NCBI RefSeq assembly: GCF_000023465.1
Contig: NC_014041.1
Span: 889,001 to 953,000, forward strand
DNA from: Zunongwangia profunda SM-A87
GTDB taxonomy: Bacteria > Bacteroidota > Bacteroidia > Flavobacteriales > Flavobacteriaceae
Direction: 5' to 3'
DNA length: 64,000 nucleotides
The translations under genes and the position numbers were made by a program. Positions 55,431 through 63,236 of the stretch are shown here, piece by piece. The stretch's first letter is position 1. Each line of letters starts with the position of its first letter. A model generated the notes under the pieces. The model made no database searches. It worked only from the letters and a program-made list of their open reading frames with translations, and was not told where the DNA came from.

Positions 55431-56273
55431 TTACTTTAGCTTTATTTCTAATAGCCGTGGTTTTTTAGAATTATTGAAAACCAGTATATTGTTGTTTTTT
55501 AAATGGCTTATTGTTGCTGGAACAGGGAAATCTTCTTCGCGAAGTTTATATAATTCTTCGCTCTTATTTAATTTATCTACTTTTAGCAGTTCATGATGTC
55601 TGGTGTCCAGGATATGAACTGTTTCTTTAGAATTTTTGCTTATTGCATTTGGTGAAAACCGCTGCGCTGCCTTCAGGTTTTTTCTTTCAGCAAATAAACT
55701 GCTATTAAGCTCAATTTCGTAATCAGGGTTAAAATTGATCCTATTCGTTGCGAGGCTGTATCCATAAATTCCTTTTGTTCCTTTACGCTCAAATTTATCA
55801 TCCTTCACAGCGATTAATAATCGGTTACTAGACGCGTCATAACTTAAGCCACTGGCATTTCTGGAGGCGTCATTGAATATTTGATATTCGGTGATTAAGG
55901 GATCTTTTTTGTAATGTTCAAGCTTAATAAGCATACCTTCTTTTTTAAGGATAAAAGCGGTAGTGCCTACAATTTCTATATCGGTGTAATTTTGACTATT
56001 CCCAAAGTTGATTTGCTTTTCAATATTTTGGGTTTTCAGATTATAAATATAAATACTGCCTTTATCCCTTGTAATACAGGCAATCTTTTGCTGATTTATC
56101 ATGCCGATTCCAGAGGTGTTTTTTAATTGGTCGGGTAAGTCCCATGTGCTGGTGATCTGATATCTAAAGATATCTGGCTCTGGATTCTTTTTTCTAAAAC
56201 TTACCACCAGGCTTGTAATAATTGCTAATAAACTGGCGGCTAAAATCATGCTTTTCTTCTTCATCATTTTCAA
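55431..56273 (-). CDS. SdiA-regulated-like beta-propeller protein
   Basis: 280 residues. N-terminal signal anchor (about 7-24, MILAASLLAIITSLVVSF). The rest has repeating blade-like motifs: TSTWDLPDQLKNTSGIGM, TDIEIVGTTAFILKKEGMLIKLE, NASGLSYDASSNRLLIAVKD, FSPNAISKNSKETVHILD and PATISHLKNNNILVFN. The order 'compare with prediction, then blade with ASGL' is typical of the SdiA-regulated/phytase-like propellers. Periplasmic; function not known. Convergent with aconitase, divergent from the TlpA gene. Confidence 0.7.
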   Translation of the reverse strand: MKMMKKKSMILAASLLAIITSLVVSFRKKNPEPDIFRYQITSTWDLPDQLKNTSGIGMINQQKIACITRDKGSIYIYNLKTQNIEKQINFGNSQNYTDIEIVGTTAFILKKEGMLIKLEHYKKDPLITEYQIFNDASRNASGLSYDASSNRLLIAVKDDKFERKGTKGIYGYSLATNRINFNPDYEIELNSSLFAERKNLKAAQRFSPNAISKNSKETVHILDTRHHELLKVDKLNKSEELYKLREEDFPVPATISHLKNNNILVFNNSKKPRLLEIKLK

Positions 56274-56403
56274 TTTTTATATATCCAAATATGAAAACTG
56301 AAACTGGAAAGAATTTGGAGTTTTGGCCGTCTAAGTATTAAAGATTACTTAAACAGATCGTTTTATAATGCAATGAGATTCCTTAAAATCCTCTTATTTA
56401 AGT

Positions 56404-56411
56404 TATTTTTG
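56404..56411 (+). promoter_or_regulatory. -7 promoter box of the TlpA-like gene
   Basis: TATTTTTG, fitting TAnnTTTG, 17 bases before the ATG at 56428. Confidence 0.5.
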
Positions 56412-56427
56412 CTAAAAATTACGGGTT

Positions 56428-56991
56428 ATGAAAAAGCTTTTTAAAAATGAATGGCTAAATATCATTTTGATTGTGATTATTATAGCCATGATTTTGCCAC
56501 AAACCAGAACCCCAATTGCTATAGTTTTTAATAAGCTTATAGCTTCAAATCCAAGTGTGACCGATGTGGAAGAGCGCCCACAAATCGAATCCTACAATTG
56601 GATTCTGGAAGACCGATTTAAGAATGAAGTTGACTTTAGCCAATTTAAAGGAAAGGTTATTCTAATCAATTATTGGGCTACCTGGTGTCCTCCTTGTATT
56701 GCTGAAATGCCTAGTCTGGAAGAAGTCTATCAGGATTATAAGGATAGGGTAGTTTTTCTTTTTATTAGCGGAGAGGATTTAGAAACCAGCCAGGGCTTTA
56801 TGAATGCCAAAGGCTATGATATGCCCGTCTATCGCATGAAAACGAATTATCCAGATCCTTTAGAGGGGTATAAACTGCCAACCTCTTATCTTATCGATAA
56901 AAATGGTAGGATAGTGATTAAAAAAGAAGGTGCCGCAGATTGGAATAGCAAAGGTTTTAGGAATACGCTAGAGGAGCTATTGGAGGATTAA
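56428..56991 (+). CDS. TlpA-like membrane-anchored thioredoxin
   Basis: 187 residues. One N-terminal transmembrane anchor (about 8-30, WLNIILIVIIIAMILPQTR), then a thioredoxin fold with CPPC (about residues 87-90) in INYWATWCPPCIAEMPSLEE and the cis-Pro in KLPTSYLIDKNG. Should reduce disulfides in the periplasm, for example for cytochrome c maturation or antioxidant use. Its last four bases overlap those of the convergent crtY. Confidence 0.93.
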   Translation: MKKLFKNEWLNIILIVIIIAMILPQTRTPIAIVFNKLIASNPSVTDVEERPQIESYNWILEDRFKNEVDFSQFKGKVILINYWATWCPPCIAEMPSLEEVYQDYKDRVVFLFISGEDLETSQGFMNAKGYDMPVYRMKTNYPDPLEGYKLPTSYLIDKNGRIVIKKEGAADWNSKGFRNTLEELLED

Positions 56992-58130
56992 AGACGAAAT
57001 TTTCTAAAAAAAGAAATGATAAACTCAGGGTCAAAAAGACTAAACATAATCTTTAGATCTTCATTGAAAGGGGTTTCTTCATCTAAATATGCGAATATTT
57101 CTTCAACCGAATTTTTCTGGTAAAATTTGCTGAAAATTTGTTCTCCTTTGTCATTTCTGCGGGCAAGGACATCTAAAAAAATAGCATCGTAAAATTTATA
57201 TTTTCTTAGGAAAAGATCTTTTGATGGTTTGTGACCAGATTTGATGTTTTTGATGATTTTTGAAATCTTTTTTTCGGTATGCTTAAATGAGTAACCTGTA
57301 GAAGCTTTAACCCATCCGCCACCAGTACCGATTTTAGTGATTTTAGCGCTATTATCTTTTTCAAAAGGAAAATCGGTCATGGGGATAATTCCCTTTTCTT
57401 TATTTAAAATTTCGTAGGTATCTAATTTTAGGTATTCTGAAATATATTTTTTCAGCTGCTCGTCATAGATGGTTTCTTCTGTAAGATACGGAGTGAAAAA
57501 GGTGTATTCTATCAGCGCTTCATTTTCAGAAAAAGGTAAGATGTAAGTGAAACTTGTACTGTTTTTATAGCTCAATCTAAAATCCATCATAGTAAATTGA
57601 TTGGGCGTAAAAACTGGGGATTCAGATTTTATATGATAACCTTTAAAATGTTGGTAGATTCTGGTGTAATCCTGAGTTTCGTAATACTCTGAAGGAATAC
57701 GGCTATCGAAAAAATGAGTGGCGTTATAGGTGTTGTTTTTTCCTATCGCTTTCATGGTTACCGGATCGATTTCTGAAATTTCATCTTCAATTAAAATAAA
57801 GTCTTCCGAAGTAGTAATTTCAGCGAGAGCGTATTCAAAAAAGCGTTCTGAAGCTAGCATTTTATAGGAATATGGCGTCAGATCCAAATGTTCATCAGCA
57901 ATATTAGAAATGAATTTTCCTTTTTGCCATTGTGTAGTAATCAAAGCATCCCATCGGCCATGTCCTTTTTCCCAAAAACACCATGTTTTGTCTCTAGTAA
58001 TTTTAAATGAGGGATCTATAATGGCGATTTTCTTTCCTTTAAAGAAAACATCCTCTTTTAAGCGTAAGGCCAGTTGAAGTCCCGCCAGACCACCCCCAAC
58101 AATCGCATAAAAATATACAGGGCCTAGCAT
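56988..58130 (-). CDS. crtY: Lycopene beta-cyclase
   Basis: 380 residues. Cyclises both ends of lycopene to beta-carotene, with FAD as non-redox cofactor. N-terminal dinucleotide-binding motif YAIVGGGLAGLQLALRL, then KTWCFWEKGHG (cyclase signature), THFFDSRIPSEYY, FLILPFSENEALIEYTFF-like FTYILPFSENEALIEYTFF and GTGGGWVKASTGYSF. Last gene of the carotenoid operon, nine bases after crtZ. Convergent, overlapping four bases with the TlpA gene. Confidence 0.95.
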   Translation of the reverse strand: MLGPVYFYAIVGGGLAGLQLALRLKEDVFFKGKKIAIIDPSFKITRDKTWCFWEKGHGRWDALITTQWQKGKFISNIADEHLDLTPYSYKMLASERFFEYALAEITTSEDFILIEDEISEIDPVTMKAIGKNNTYNATHFFDSRIPSEYYETQDYTRIYQHFKGYHIKSESPVFTPNQFTMMDFRLSYKNSTSFTYILPFSENEALIEYTFFTPYLTEETIYDEQLKKYISEYLKLDTYEILNKEKGIIPMTDFPFEKDNSAKITKIGTGGGWVKASTGYSFKHTEKKISKIIKNIKSGHKPSKDLFLRKYKFYDAIFLDVLARRNDKGEQIFSKFYQKNSVEEIFAYLDEETPFNEDLKIMFSLFDPEFIISFFRKFRL

Positions 58131-58139
58131 AGCTTAGGT

Positions 58140-58595
58140 TTACTTAGATTTTTTGAAGTATTTAAAAGGAACAAACAGCATCCCGAAGTTTTCACCGTCT
58201 TCTTTACCAATATGTTTATGATGCATTTTATGTGCTCTTCTAATTCCTTTCGCGTATGTACTGTTGGCGTTTCTAAAGATTTTAAAGCGTTGATGAATAA
58301 AAATATCATGAACACTAAAATAAGCGATACCATAAGCTAAGATTCCCAGACCAATGGGCAAGGTGAACCAAACATTTTCATAGCGCCATAAAAGGAAGCA
58401 GCCAATACTTACGGCAGCGTAGAATACAAAAAAAAGATCGTTGCGCTCCCACCAGCTGCTGTGATCTTTTTGATGATGGTCTTTATGCAAACTCCATAAA
58501 AAGCCATGCATAATATATTTGTGGGTAAACCAGGCCATGCCTTCCATGCCAATAAAAGTGGCTAAAAATATGAGGATCCAAAGTAGTGTAATCAT
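58140..58595 (-). CDS. crtZ: Beta-carotene hydroxylase
   Basis: 151 residues, diiron membrane hydroxylase of the fatty-acid-hydroxylase fold. Histidine boxes HKYIMHGFLWSLHKDHH, HDIFIHQRF and RRAHKMHHKHIGKEDGENFG are complete. About four transmembrane helices. Adds hydroxyls at C3 and C3' of beta-carotene to give zeaxanthin. It follows crtB by 16 bases and precedes crtY by nine, so the enzyme order fits a zeaxanthin pathway. Confidence 0.96.
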   Translation of the reverse strand: MITLLWILIFLATFIGMEGMAWFTHKYIMHGFLWSLHKDHHQKDHSSWWERNDLFFVFYAAVSIGCFLLWRYENVWFTLPIGLGILAYGIAYFSVHDIFIHQRFKIFRNANSTYAKGIRRAHKMHHKHIGKEDGENFGMLFVPFKYFKKSK

Positions 58596-58611
58596 AGTCT
58601 AAATTTACAAA

Positions 58612-59451
58612 TTATATAAGATTTAGTCGGCATGAGATATAAGATTTTGCAAGTAATCCTGCTTTTTGATAATCTGATACCCTAATTCGCTTTTTCTTAA
58701 TTTCTAAAGATGGGGTTTGTTTTAATTTGTAAAGTAATTTTTTGTAATAAATATAGGCAGTATAAACGCCAAATTTGGCTTCAACAGGCAAGTGGATTAT
58801 TCCGTTTAAACCTTTTCTAAAATCTTCTTCAATTTCAGCAATGATTCTTTTTTTACTTTCTTCATCTAATTGATCAAGATTGGTGTTAGGAAAATAACTT
58901 CGGTTAAGATCCTCAAAATCGGCTTTTAGATCTCTTAAGAAATTCACTTTTTGAAATGCCGATCCAAGGCTCATGGCCGACTCTTTAAGTTGGTCGTACT
59001 TTTTTTGATCTCCCTTTACAAATACTTTTAGGCACATAAGGCCAACAACATCTGCGCTTCCGTAAATATATTCTTTATATTCTTCGATGCTTAGGTAATC
59101 TGATTTATGAAGGTCCAGTCGCATACTTTTCATAAAAGCGACATACAATTCTTTATCGATATTGTATTTATGCACGGTTTCCTGGAAAGCATTAAGAATA
59201 GGGTTTAGACTAATTTTATCAGCTAAAGCTTTGTATAGGTCGGTTTCAAAATCATTGAATAATTTCTCTTTATCATAATCGTGAAAGCTGTCTACAATTT
59301 CATCTGCAAAGCGTACGAAACCATAAATGTTGTAAATGTCCTGTCTTATGCTGGGAGCTAACATTTTTGTAGCAGAAGAAAAAGAAGTACTGTAAGCATT
59401 GGTAACTTCTTTACTGCACGTTCTCGAGACAACGTCAAAAATAGATTTCAT
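58612..59451 (-). CDS. crtB: Phytoene synthase
   Basis: 279 residues. Head-to-head condensation of two GGPP to phytoene. Both Asp-rich motifs are present: FADEIVDSFHD (D50-x3-D54) and FLRDLKADFEDLNRSYFP. Typical YGFVRFADEI and GSAFQKVNFLRD. Prenyl-transferase alpha-helical fold, cytoplasmic. Four bases after crtI. No GGPP synthase gene (crtE) is in the window, so the substrate must come from elsewhere in the genome. Confidence 0.96.
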   Translation of the reverse strand: MKSIFDVVSRTCSKEVTNAYSTSFSSATKMLAPSIRQDIYNIYGFVRFADEIVDSFHDYDKEKLFNDFETDLYKALADKISLNPILNAFQETVHKYNIDKELYVAFMKSMRLDLHKSDYLSIEEYKEYIYGSADVVGLMCLKVFVKGDQKKYDQLKESAMSLGSAFQKVNFLRDLKADFEDLNRSYFPNTNLDQLDEESKKRIIAEIEEDFRKGLNGIIHLPVEAKFGVYTAYIYYKKLLYKLKQTPSLEIKKKRIRVSDYQKAGLLAKSYISCRLNLI

Positions 59452-59455
59452 AGCA

Positions 59456-60919
59456 TTAATTTTTATTTTTTGTGATTAGCCCGGCGGTTAATTTTCCAGA
59501 GATCAATGATGGCGGAACTCCCGGCCCCGGTACCGTTAGTTGTCCTGCAAAAAACAGGTTGTTTACTTTTTTACTTTTAAGCTTTGGTCTTAGAAAAGCT
59601 GTTTGCAGCAGGGTATTCGCGAGCCCATAGGCGTTTCCTTTATACGAATTATAAGCTTCTTTAAAATCGTTTACACAAAAAGACTCTTTAAATATAACAT
59701 TATTCTTAACACTTTGATTGGTGAGGGTTTCAAATCTAGTGATGATTTTCTCGAAATATTTAGCTCTTAATTCCGCCGTATCTTCAATATCCGGGGCTAG
59801 TGGAATTAAAAAAATTCCGGCTTCCTTTCCTTCCGGGGCTACATTATCATCGGTTACCGAAGGAAAGCTGGCATAGAAAAGCGGGTTTTCCGGCCATTTA
59901 GGATTATCGTATATATTTTGTGCATGTACATCAAAATCGGTATCAAAAAACAAACTATGATGTACCGTATCTTTTAATTTTTTATCAAACCCCACATAAA
60001 AAAGTAGGGAGGAAGGAGCAAATGTACGGCTCTCCCAGTATTTTTCAGAATATTGGCGGTGCTCTTCAGGAAGTAATTGTTCGCTGTGATGATAATCTGC
60101 ACCACTCAGCACGATATCGGTGGCTATAAATTCATCATTAACATATAAACCCTTAGCAGTATTATTTTCAACTTTAATATTAGAAACAGTGTTATTAGTT
60201 TTAATCTTTACGCCTAAACTTTCGGCTAGAGATTGAATGCCACGAATTACTTCGTACATTCCTCCTTTTGGATGCCATGTACCCAACCCAAAGTCGGCAT
60301 AATTCATAAAACTGTAAAAAGAAGGGGTGTTTGTAGGTTTAGCGCCTAAAAACAAGACCGGAAATTCAAGAATCTTGATGAGGTTTTGATTATTAAATTC
60401 TTTCCTGACCTTTTTGGAGATGGTACTAAAAAACTGCCCGATCCTGGCTGTGGTTTGGGGGGTAACCAGTTCCAGTGGCGAAACGCCGGGGCGGTATACC
60501 ACATCTTTTATAGCAATGTCATAATTTTCCCGGGCTTCTTTAATAAATTTCTTTAAAGCTTTAGAACTACCAGGCTCTTCTTTTTCGAAAGCAGCATAAA
60601 TTTTTTCAAGACTATCTTCAATACTTATATAATGACCTTTTTCAAAATATACCCTGTAGGCAGGATTGAGTTTGATCAACTGGTAATAATCCTCCGGTTT
60701 TTTACCAAAATCAGCAAAAAAGCGTTCAAAAACATCAGGCATCCAGTACCAGGTAGGGCCAATATCAAAAGTGAATCCCTCTTTTTTTAACTGTCTTGCT
60801 CTACCGCCAACCTCGCTGTTTTTTTCATAGATCGTGATATCATAACCTTCTTTAGCCAGGTAACACGAGGCCGCGAGTGAAGCAAACCCAGAGCCGATAA
60901 TACTTATTTTTTGCTTCAT
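59456..60919 (-). CDS. crtI: Phytoene desaturase
   Basis: 487 residues. FAD-dependent four-step desaturation of phytoene to lycopene. N-terminal FAD motif IIGSGFASLAASCYLAKEGY followed by VGGRARQLKKEGFTFDIGPT, and the C-terminal GRARQ-like LFFAGQLTVPGPGVPPSLISG. GLGTWHPKGGMYEVIRGI is the CrtI-specific block. It starts two bases after the CarH-like regulator, so the operon is tightly coupled. Confidence 0.96.
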   Translation of the reverse strand: MKQKISIIGSGFASLAASCYLAKEGYDITIYEKNSEVGGRARQLKKEGFTFDIGPTWYWMPDVFERFFADFGKKPEDYYQLIKLNPAYRVYFEKGHYISIEDSLEKIYAAFEKEEPGSSKALKKFIKEARENYDIAIKDVVYRPGVSPLELVTPQTTARIGQFFSTISKKVRKEFNNQNLIKILEFPVLFLGAKPTNTPSFYSFMNYADFGLGTWHPKGGMYEVIRGIQSLAESLGVKIKTNNTVSNIKVENNTAKGLYVNDEFIATDIVLSGADYHHSEQLLPEEHRQYSEKYWESRTFAPSSLLFYVGFDKKLKDTVHHSLFFDTDFDVHAQNIYDNPKWPENPLFYASFPSVTDDNVAPEGKEAGIFLIPLAPDIEDTAELRAKYFEKIITRFETLTNQSVKNNVIFKESFCVNDFKEAYNSYKGNAYGLANTLLQTAFLRPKLKSKKVNNLFFAGQLTVPGPGVPPSLISGKLTAGLITKNKN

Positions 60920-60921
60920 TT

Positions 60922-61815
60922 TTAGATGGTCTTTATAAAATTATTTAAATCGCGGTATATTTTAATATTTTCGGGTAATGGGGAATCTTTGAGCATATTT
61001 GCTTTATGACCAAATAAATTGAGTTCATACTGGCGGCCATCACAAATAATTTCCTGAAATTCATTAATAAAATCCTGCATATTCACAGGTGCAATGGTGC
61101 AGTAACTTAAAAAACGCACATTAGGATAACGTTCTAATAAAAATTTCATGTTGGAAAGGGGTAAACTTGGCCCCAGAAAGATGGTTTGATATCCGGAATG
61201 CAACAGCAGGTATTGTATATATAAGATCCCGATATCATGAATTTCGTTTTCTGGCAGAAAAAGAATAAACAGATCATCTTTAATGGGTTTTTTACTGCTT
61301 TTTATCTCTACAATATTTATATAAAGTTTTTGCTTTATTAAATCTACGATATAATGCTCGTGAATAGGTTTTATGGTATCAGTTTGCCAAAGCATTCCCA
61401 CCTCATTTAAAAGCGGAAGAAAGATATTGTTAAAGATGGTTTTAAACGTCTTTTTTTCGAGTAAAGCTTTATAGGTTTTGTCGAAAAGACTTTCGTCAAA
61501 ATTCATCATGGCCATCTTAAACTGATTGATCGCCCTGTTTTCGTCACTAATACTGGAAGTGATACGATGAACCATTGCGGTAATTTCTTCTTCGCTTAGT
61601 TTTGAAATCCGTGAAATCTTATATCCATTCTCGTTAAGAAAAGCGATGTTCAATATTTTTTGCAGACTGGAACTGTCGTACATTCTAATATTGGTGTCGG
61701 TACGTTCCGGTGTTAAAATATTATAGCGCTTTTCCCACATTCTTATCGTGTGAGCCTTAATACCGCTAAGATTTTCGAGATCTTTAATGCTAAAGTTTTG
61801 CTTAATTAATTCCAT
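60922..61815 (-). CDS. CarH/LitR-like B12-dependent MerR regulator
   Basis: 297 residues from the ATG at 61815 (MELIKQNFSIKDLENLSG); an upstream ATG at 61836 overlaps the -7 box. MerR-type DNA-binding domain at about 8-75 (GIKAHTIRMWEKRYNIL, TNIRMYDSSSLQKI), then a helical bundle with W143-x9-E153-H154 (LWQTDTIKPIHEHY) and a cobalamin domain with E191-I-H193-D-I-G196 (lower-ligand signature). These are the hallmarks of AdoCbl light sensors of the CarH type, which repress carotenoid genes in the dark. It heads the crt operon, two bases before crtI, so autoregulation is likely. Light release is inferred from the motifs, not shown. Confidence 0.85.
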   Translation of the reverse strand: MELIKQNFSIKDLENLSGIKAHTIRMWEKRYNILTPERTDTNIRMYDSSSLQKILNIAFLNENGYKISRISKLSEEEITAMVHRITSSISDENRAINQFKMAMMNFDESLFDKTYKALLEKKTFKTIFNNIFLPLLNEVGMLWQTDTIKPIHEHYIVDLIKQKLYINIVEIKSSKKPIKDDLFILFLPENEIHDIGILYIQYLLLHSGYQTIFLGPSLPLSNMKFLLERYPNVRFLSYCTIAPVNMQDFINEFQEIICDGRQYELNLFGHKANMLKDSPLPENIKIYRDLNNFIKTI

Positions 61816-61833
61816 ATAACCTATGATACTTAA

Positions 61834-61841
61834 CAAATCTA
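61834..61841 (-). promoter_or_regulatory. -7 promoter box of the carotenoid operon
   Basis: On the minus strand TAGATTTG fits TAnnTTTG, with the start ATG 18 bases downstream (61815). No good TTTG at -33, which fits a regulated promoter. Confidence 0.5.
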
Positions 61842-61880
61842 AAGAAATAGAACCTGTAATTTATATATAGAAAAGTTAAA

Positions 61881-61912
61881 ATGTTTAATCTAGAGATTAA
61901 TTGGTTAAACAA
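61881..61912. promoter_or_regulatory. Operator-like dyad upstream of the carH-crt promoter
   Basis: TTAATCT-AG-AGATTAA (about 61886-61901) forms a 7-bp inverted repeat, nested in GTTTAA...GTTAAAC over about 61881-61909. It stands some 40-70 bases upstream of the -7 box. A binding site for the MerR-type regulator is the inference. Confidence 0.4.
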
Positions 61913-61965
61913 AATAAAAAAAATGATATAATTGTCGATTTTTAATCACTATGGAACAGCGTTTT

Positions 61966-62724
61966 TTAAATACTTATCCCAAATCCCATTTGAAGTTTCG
62001 AGGTATATTCTTTAGTATTTAATGGTGTTTCATTATCAAAATAATAGTCATAAACCGCAAAGAATTTAAGCCATTTGTTTAAGGGAAAGTCGAATCTAAA
62101 TTGTTCGAGTAGTCGATAATCATCAAGATTTCTATACAACGGCTGATAGTAAAAAGTATTGGTGAGCATAAAATTGCGGGATGAAGAGGTGTAGGAAAAA
62201 CTAATATAGGTACTATTTCTATGATTATAGCTTTTACTTCTTAGTGTATCATTATATTCCACTTCGTACATATAGCTATTGCCTAAATGTCCAGTAAAGT
62301 TTTTACGGTCAATCCAATTAAAGCGTACACCAGCACCAATAAGATTTCTTTGTCGCACCACCAGTAGTTGGTTGTATTGTCCCTGTAGGAAAGCTTCCAA
62401 TTTTATAAGTTTATCAATACTATAGTTAAACCTTCCATGTAGAAACCAGGAGTTTTGTAAGTTTCCTTCATCGGCATCAACGAGATTATAATTCCCTAGC
62501 AGGAGGTAGGTTTTCTTAAGGTCTTTGGACCGAATTTGGGTAGTGATAGTTGCCTGAATCTGATTCACTGTAACACCATCATTATTAGAGTGATCAAAAC
62601 CAAAATCGGCATTAAGCACAAATTGAGTGGAATCAGACTGGATACGTTGAGTTTCTATATTAACCAGTTGGGCACTTAATAGCCAGGGTAGAAATAAGCA
62701 AATTAATAATAAGGTTTTAGGCAT
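61966..62724 (-). CDS. DUF481-family outer-membrane protein
   Basis: 252 residues. Signal peptide about 1-18 (cut near LSA-QL). DUF481 pattern: FVLNADFGFDHSNNDGVTVN, ITTQIRSKDLKKTYLLLGNYN, SWFLHGRFNYSIDKLIKLEAF, GAGVRFNWIDRKNF and KLQMGFGISI, giving about twelve barrel strands. Such proteins are called salt-induced outer-membrane proteins in some databases; function not established. On the same strand as, and upstream of, carH, but 150 bases before its start, so transcriptional readthrough is possible. Confidence 0.82.
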   Translation of the reverse strand: MPKTLLLICLFLPWLLSAQLVNIETQRIQSDSTQFVLNADFGFDHSNNDGVTVNQIQATITTQIRSKDLKKTYLLLGNYNLVDADEGNLQNSWFLHGRFNYSIDKLIKLEAFLQGQYNQLLVVRQRNLIGAGVRFNWIDRKNFTGHLGNSYMYEVEYNDTLRSKSYNHRNSTYISFSYTSSSRNFMLTNTFYYQPLYRNLDDYRLLEQFRFDFPLNKWLKFFAVYDYYFDNETPLNTKEYTSKLQMGFGISI

Positions 62725-63236
62725 ATCAAATGTTCAGAGCGCAAATATAATAGCTTTCGTGAATTAGCAACGGTAATCACTGCTGATTACAATACCCTAT
62801 AAATTTTGAGAGTGTAATTTATTTAAGTAAAATAGTTAGTAGTAAAAAACTATTTTAGGTGTTCTGTAAAATGAATGAAGGGATTGCGGGGGAGCCTCCC
62901 ATGCTTTAAGTTCTCTAATTCTCCTGAAATTATGATTTTATAAAAATTATAGCGGTTTTTTTAGAAAGTGAGATTTTGTCGCTATCGAATGCCTAGTTAC
63001 CTGAGTTCGATATAAAAGTTTTTGCAGGCATTTTGGATCATTGATTGAATTTTCAAGGAAAATTTGTATCGAAATGCTACCAAAATGGAAACTTCGATAC
63101 AAAATCTTTTGCCAAGATTTCACTCAGTCTCCGAAATTTTCTTAGATCAAACTAAGGGTTAGTAAATAAATTGCTTTGTCTTATTTGAAGATTCTTATAT
63201 TTGGCTACACAACTTTTCTTACCAACAAAAAAATTC
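62725..63236. other. 512-base non-coding tract before hsdM
   Basis: No gene seen. It contains GAGATTTTGTCGCTATCGAA and TGCCT (about 62970-62995), almost identical to about 26820-26845; the direct repeat TTCGATAtAAAAgtTTTTGC (63006) and TTCGATAcAAAAtcTTTTGC (63093); and the inverted pair GTATCGAA/TTCGATAC (63067-63100). It may be the decayed edge of a mobile element flanking the restriction locus. Confidence 0.5.
63175..63203 (+). promoter_or_regulatory. Promoter of hsdM
   Basis: TTTG (63175-63178), 17 bases, then TATATTTG (63196-63203), 34 bases before the ATG at 63237. Spacing is two short of the usual 19. Confidence 0.6.
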
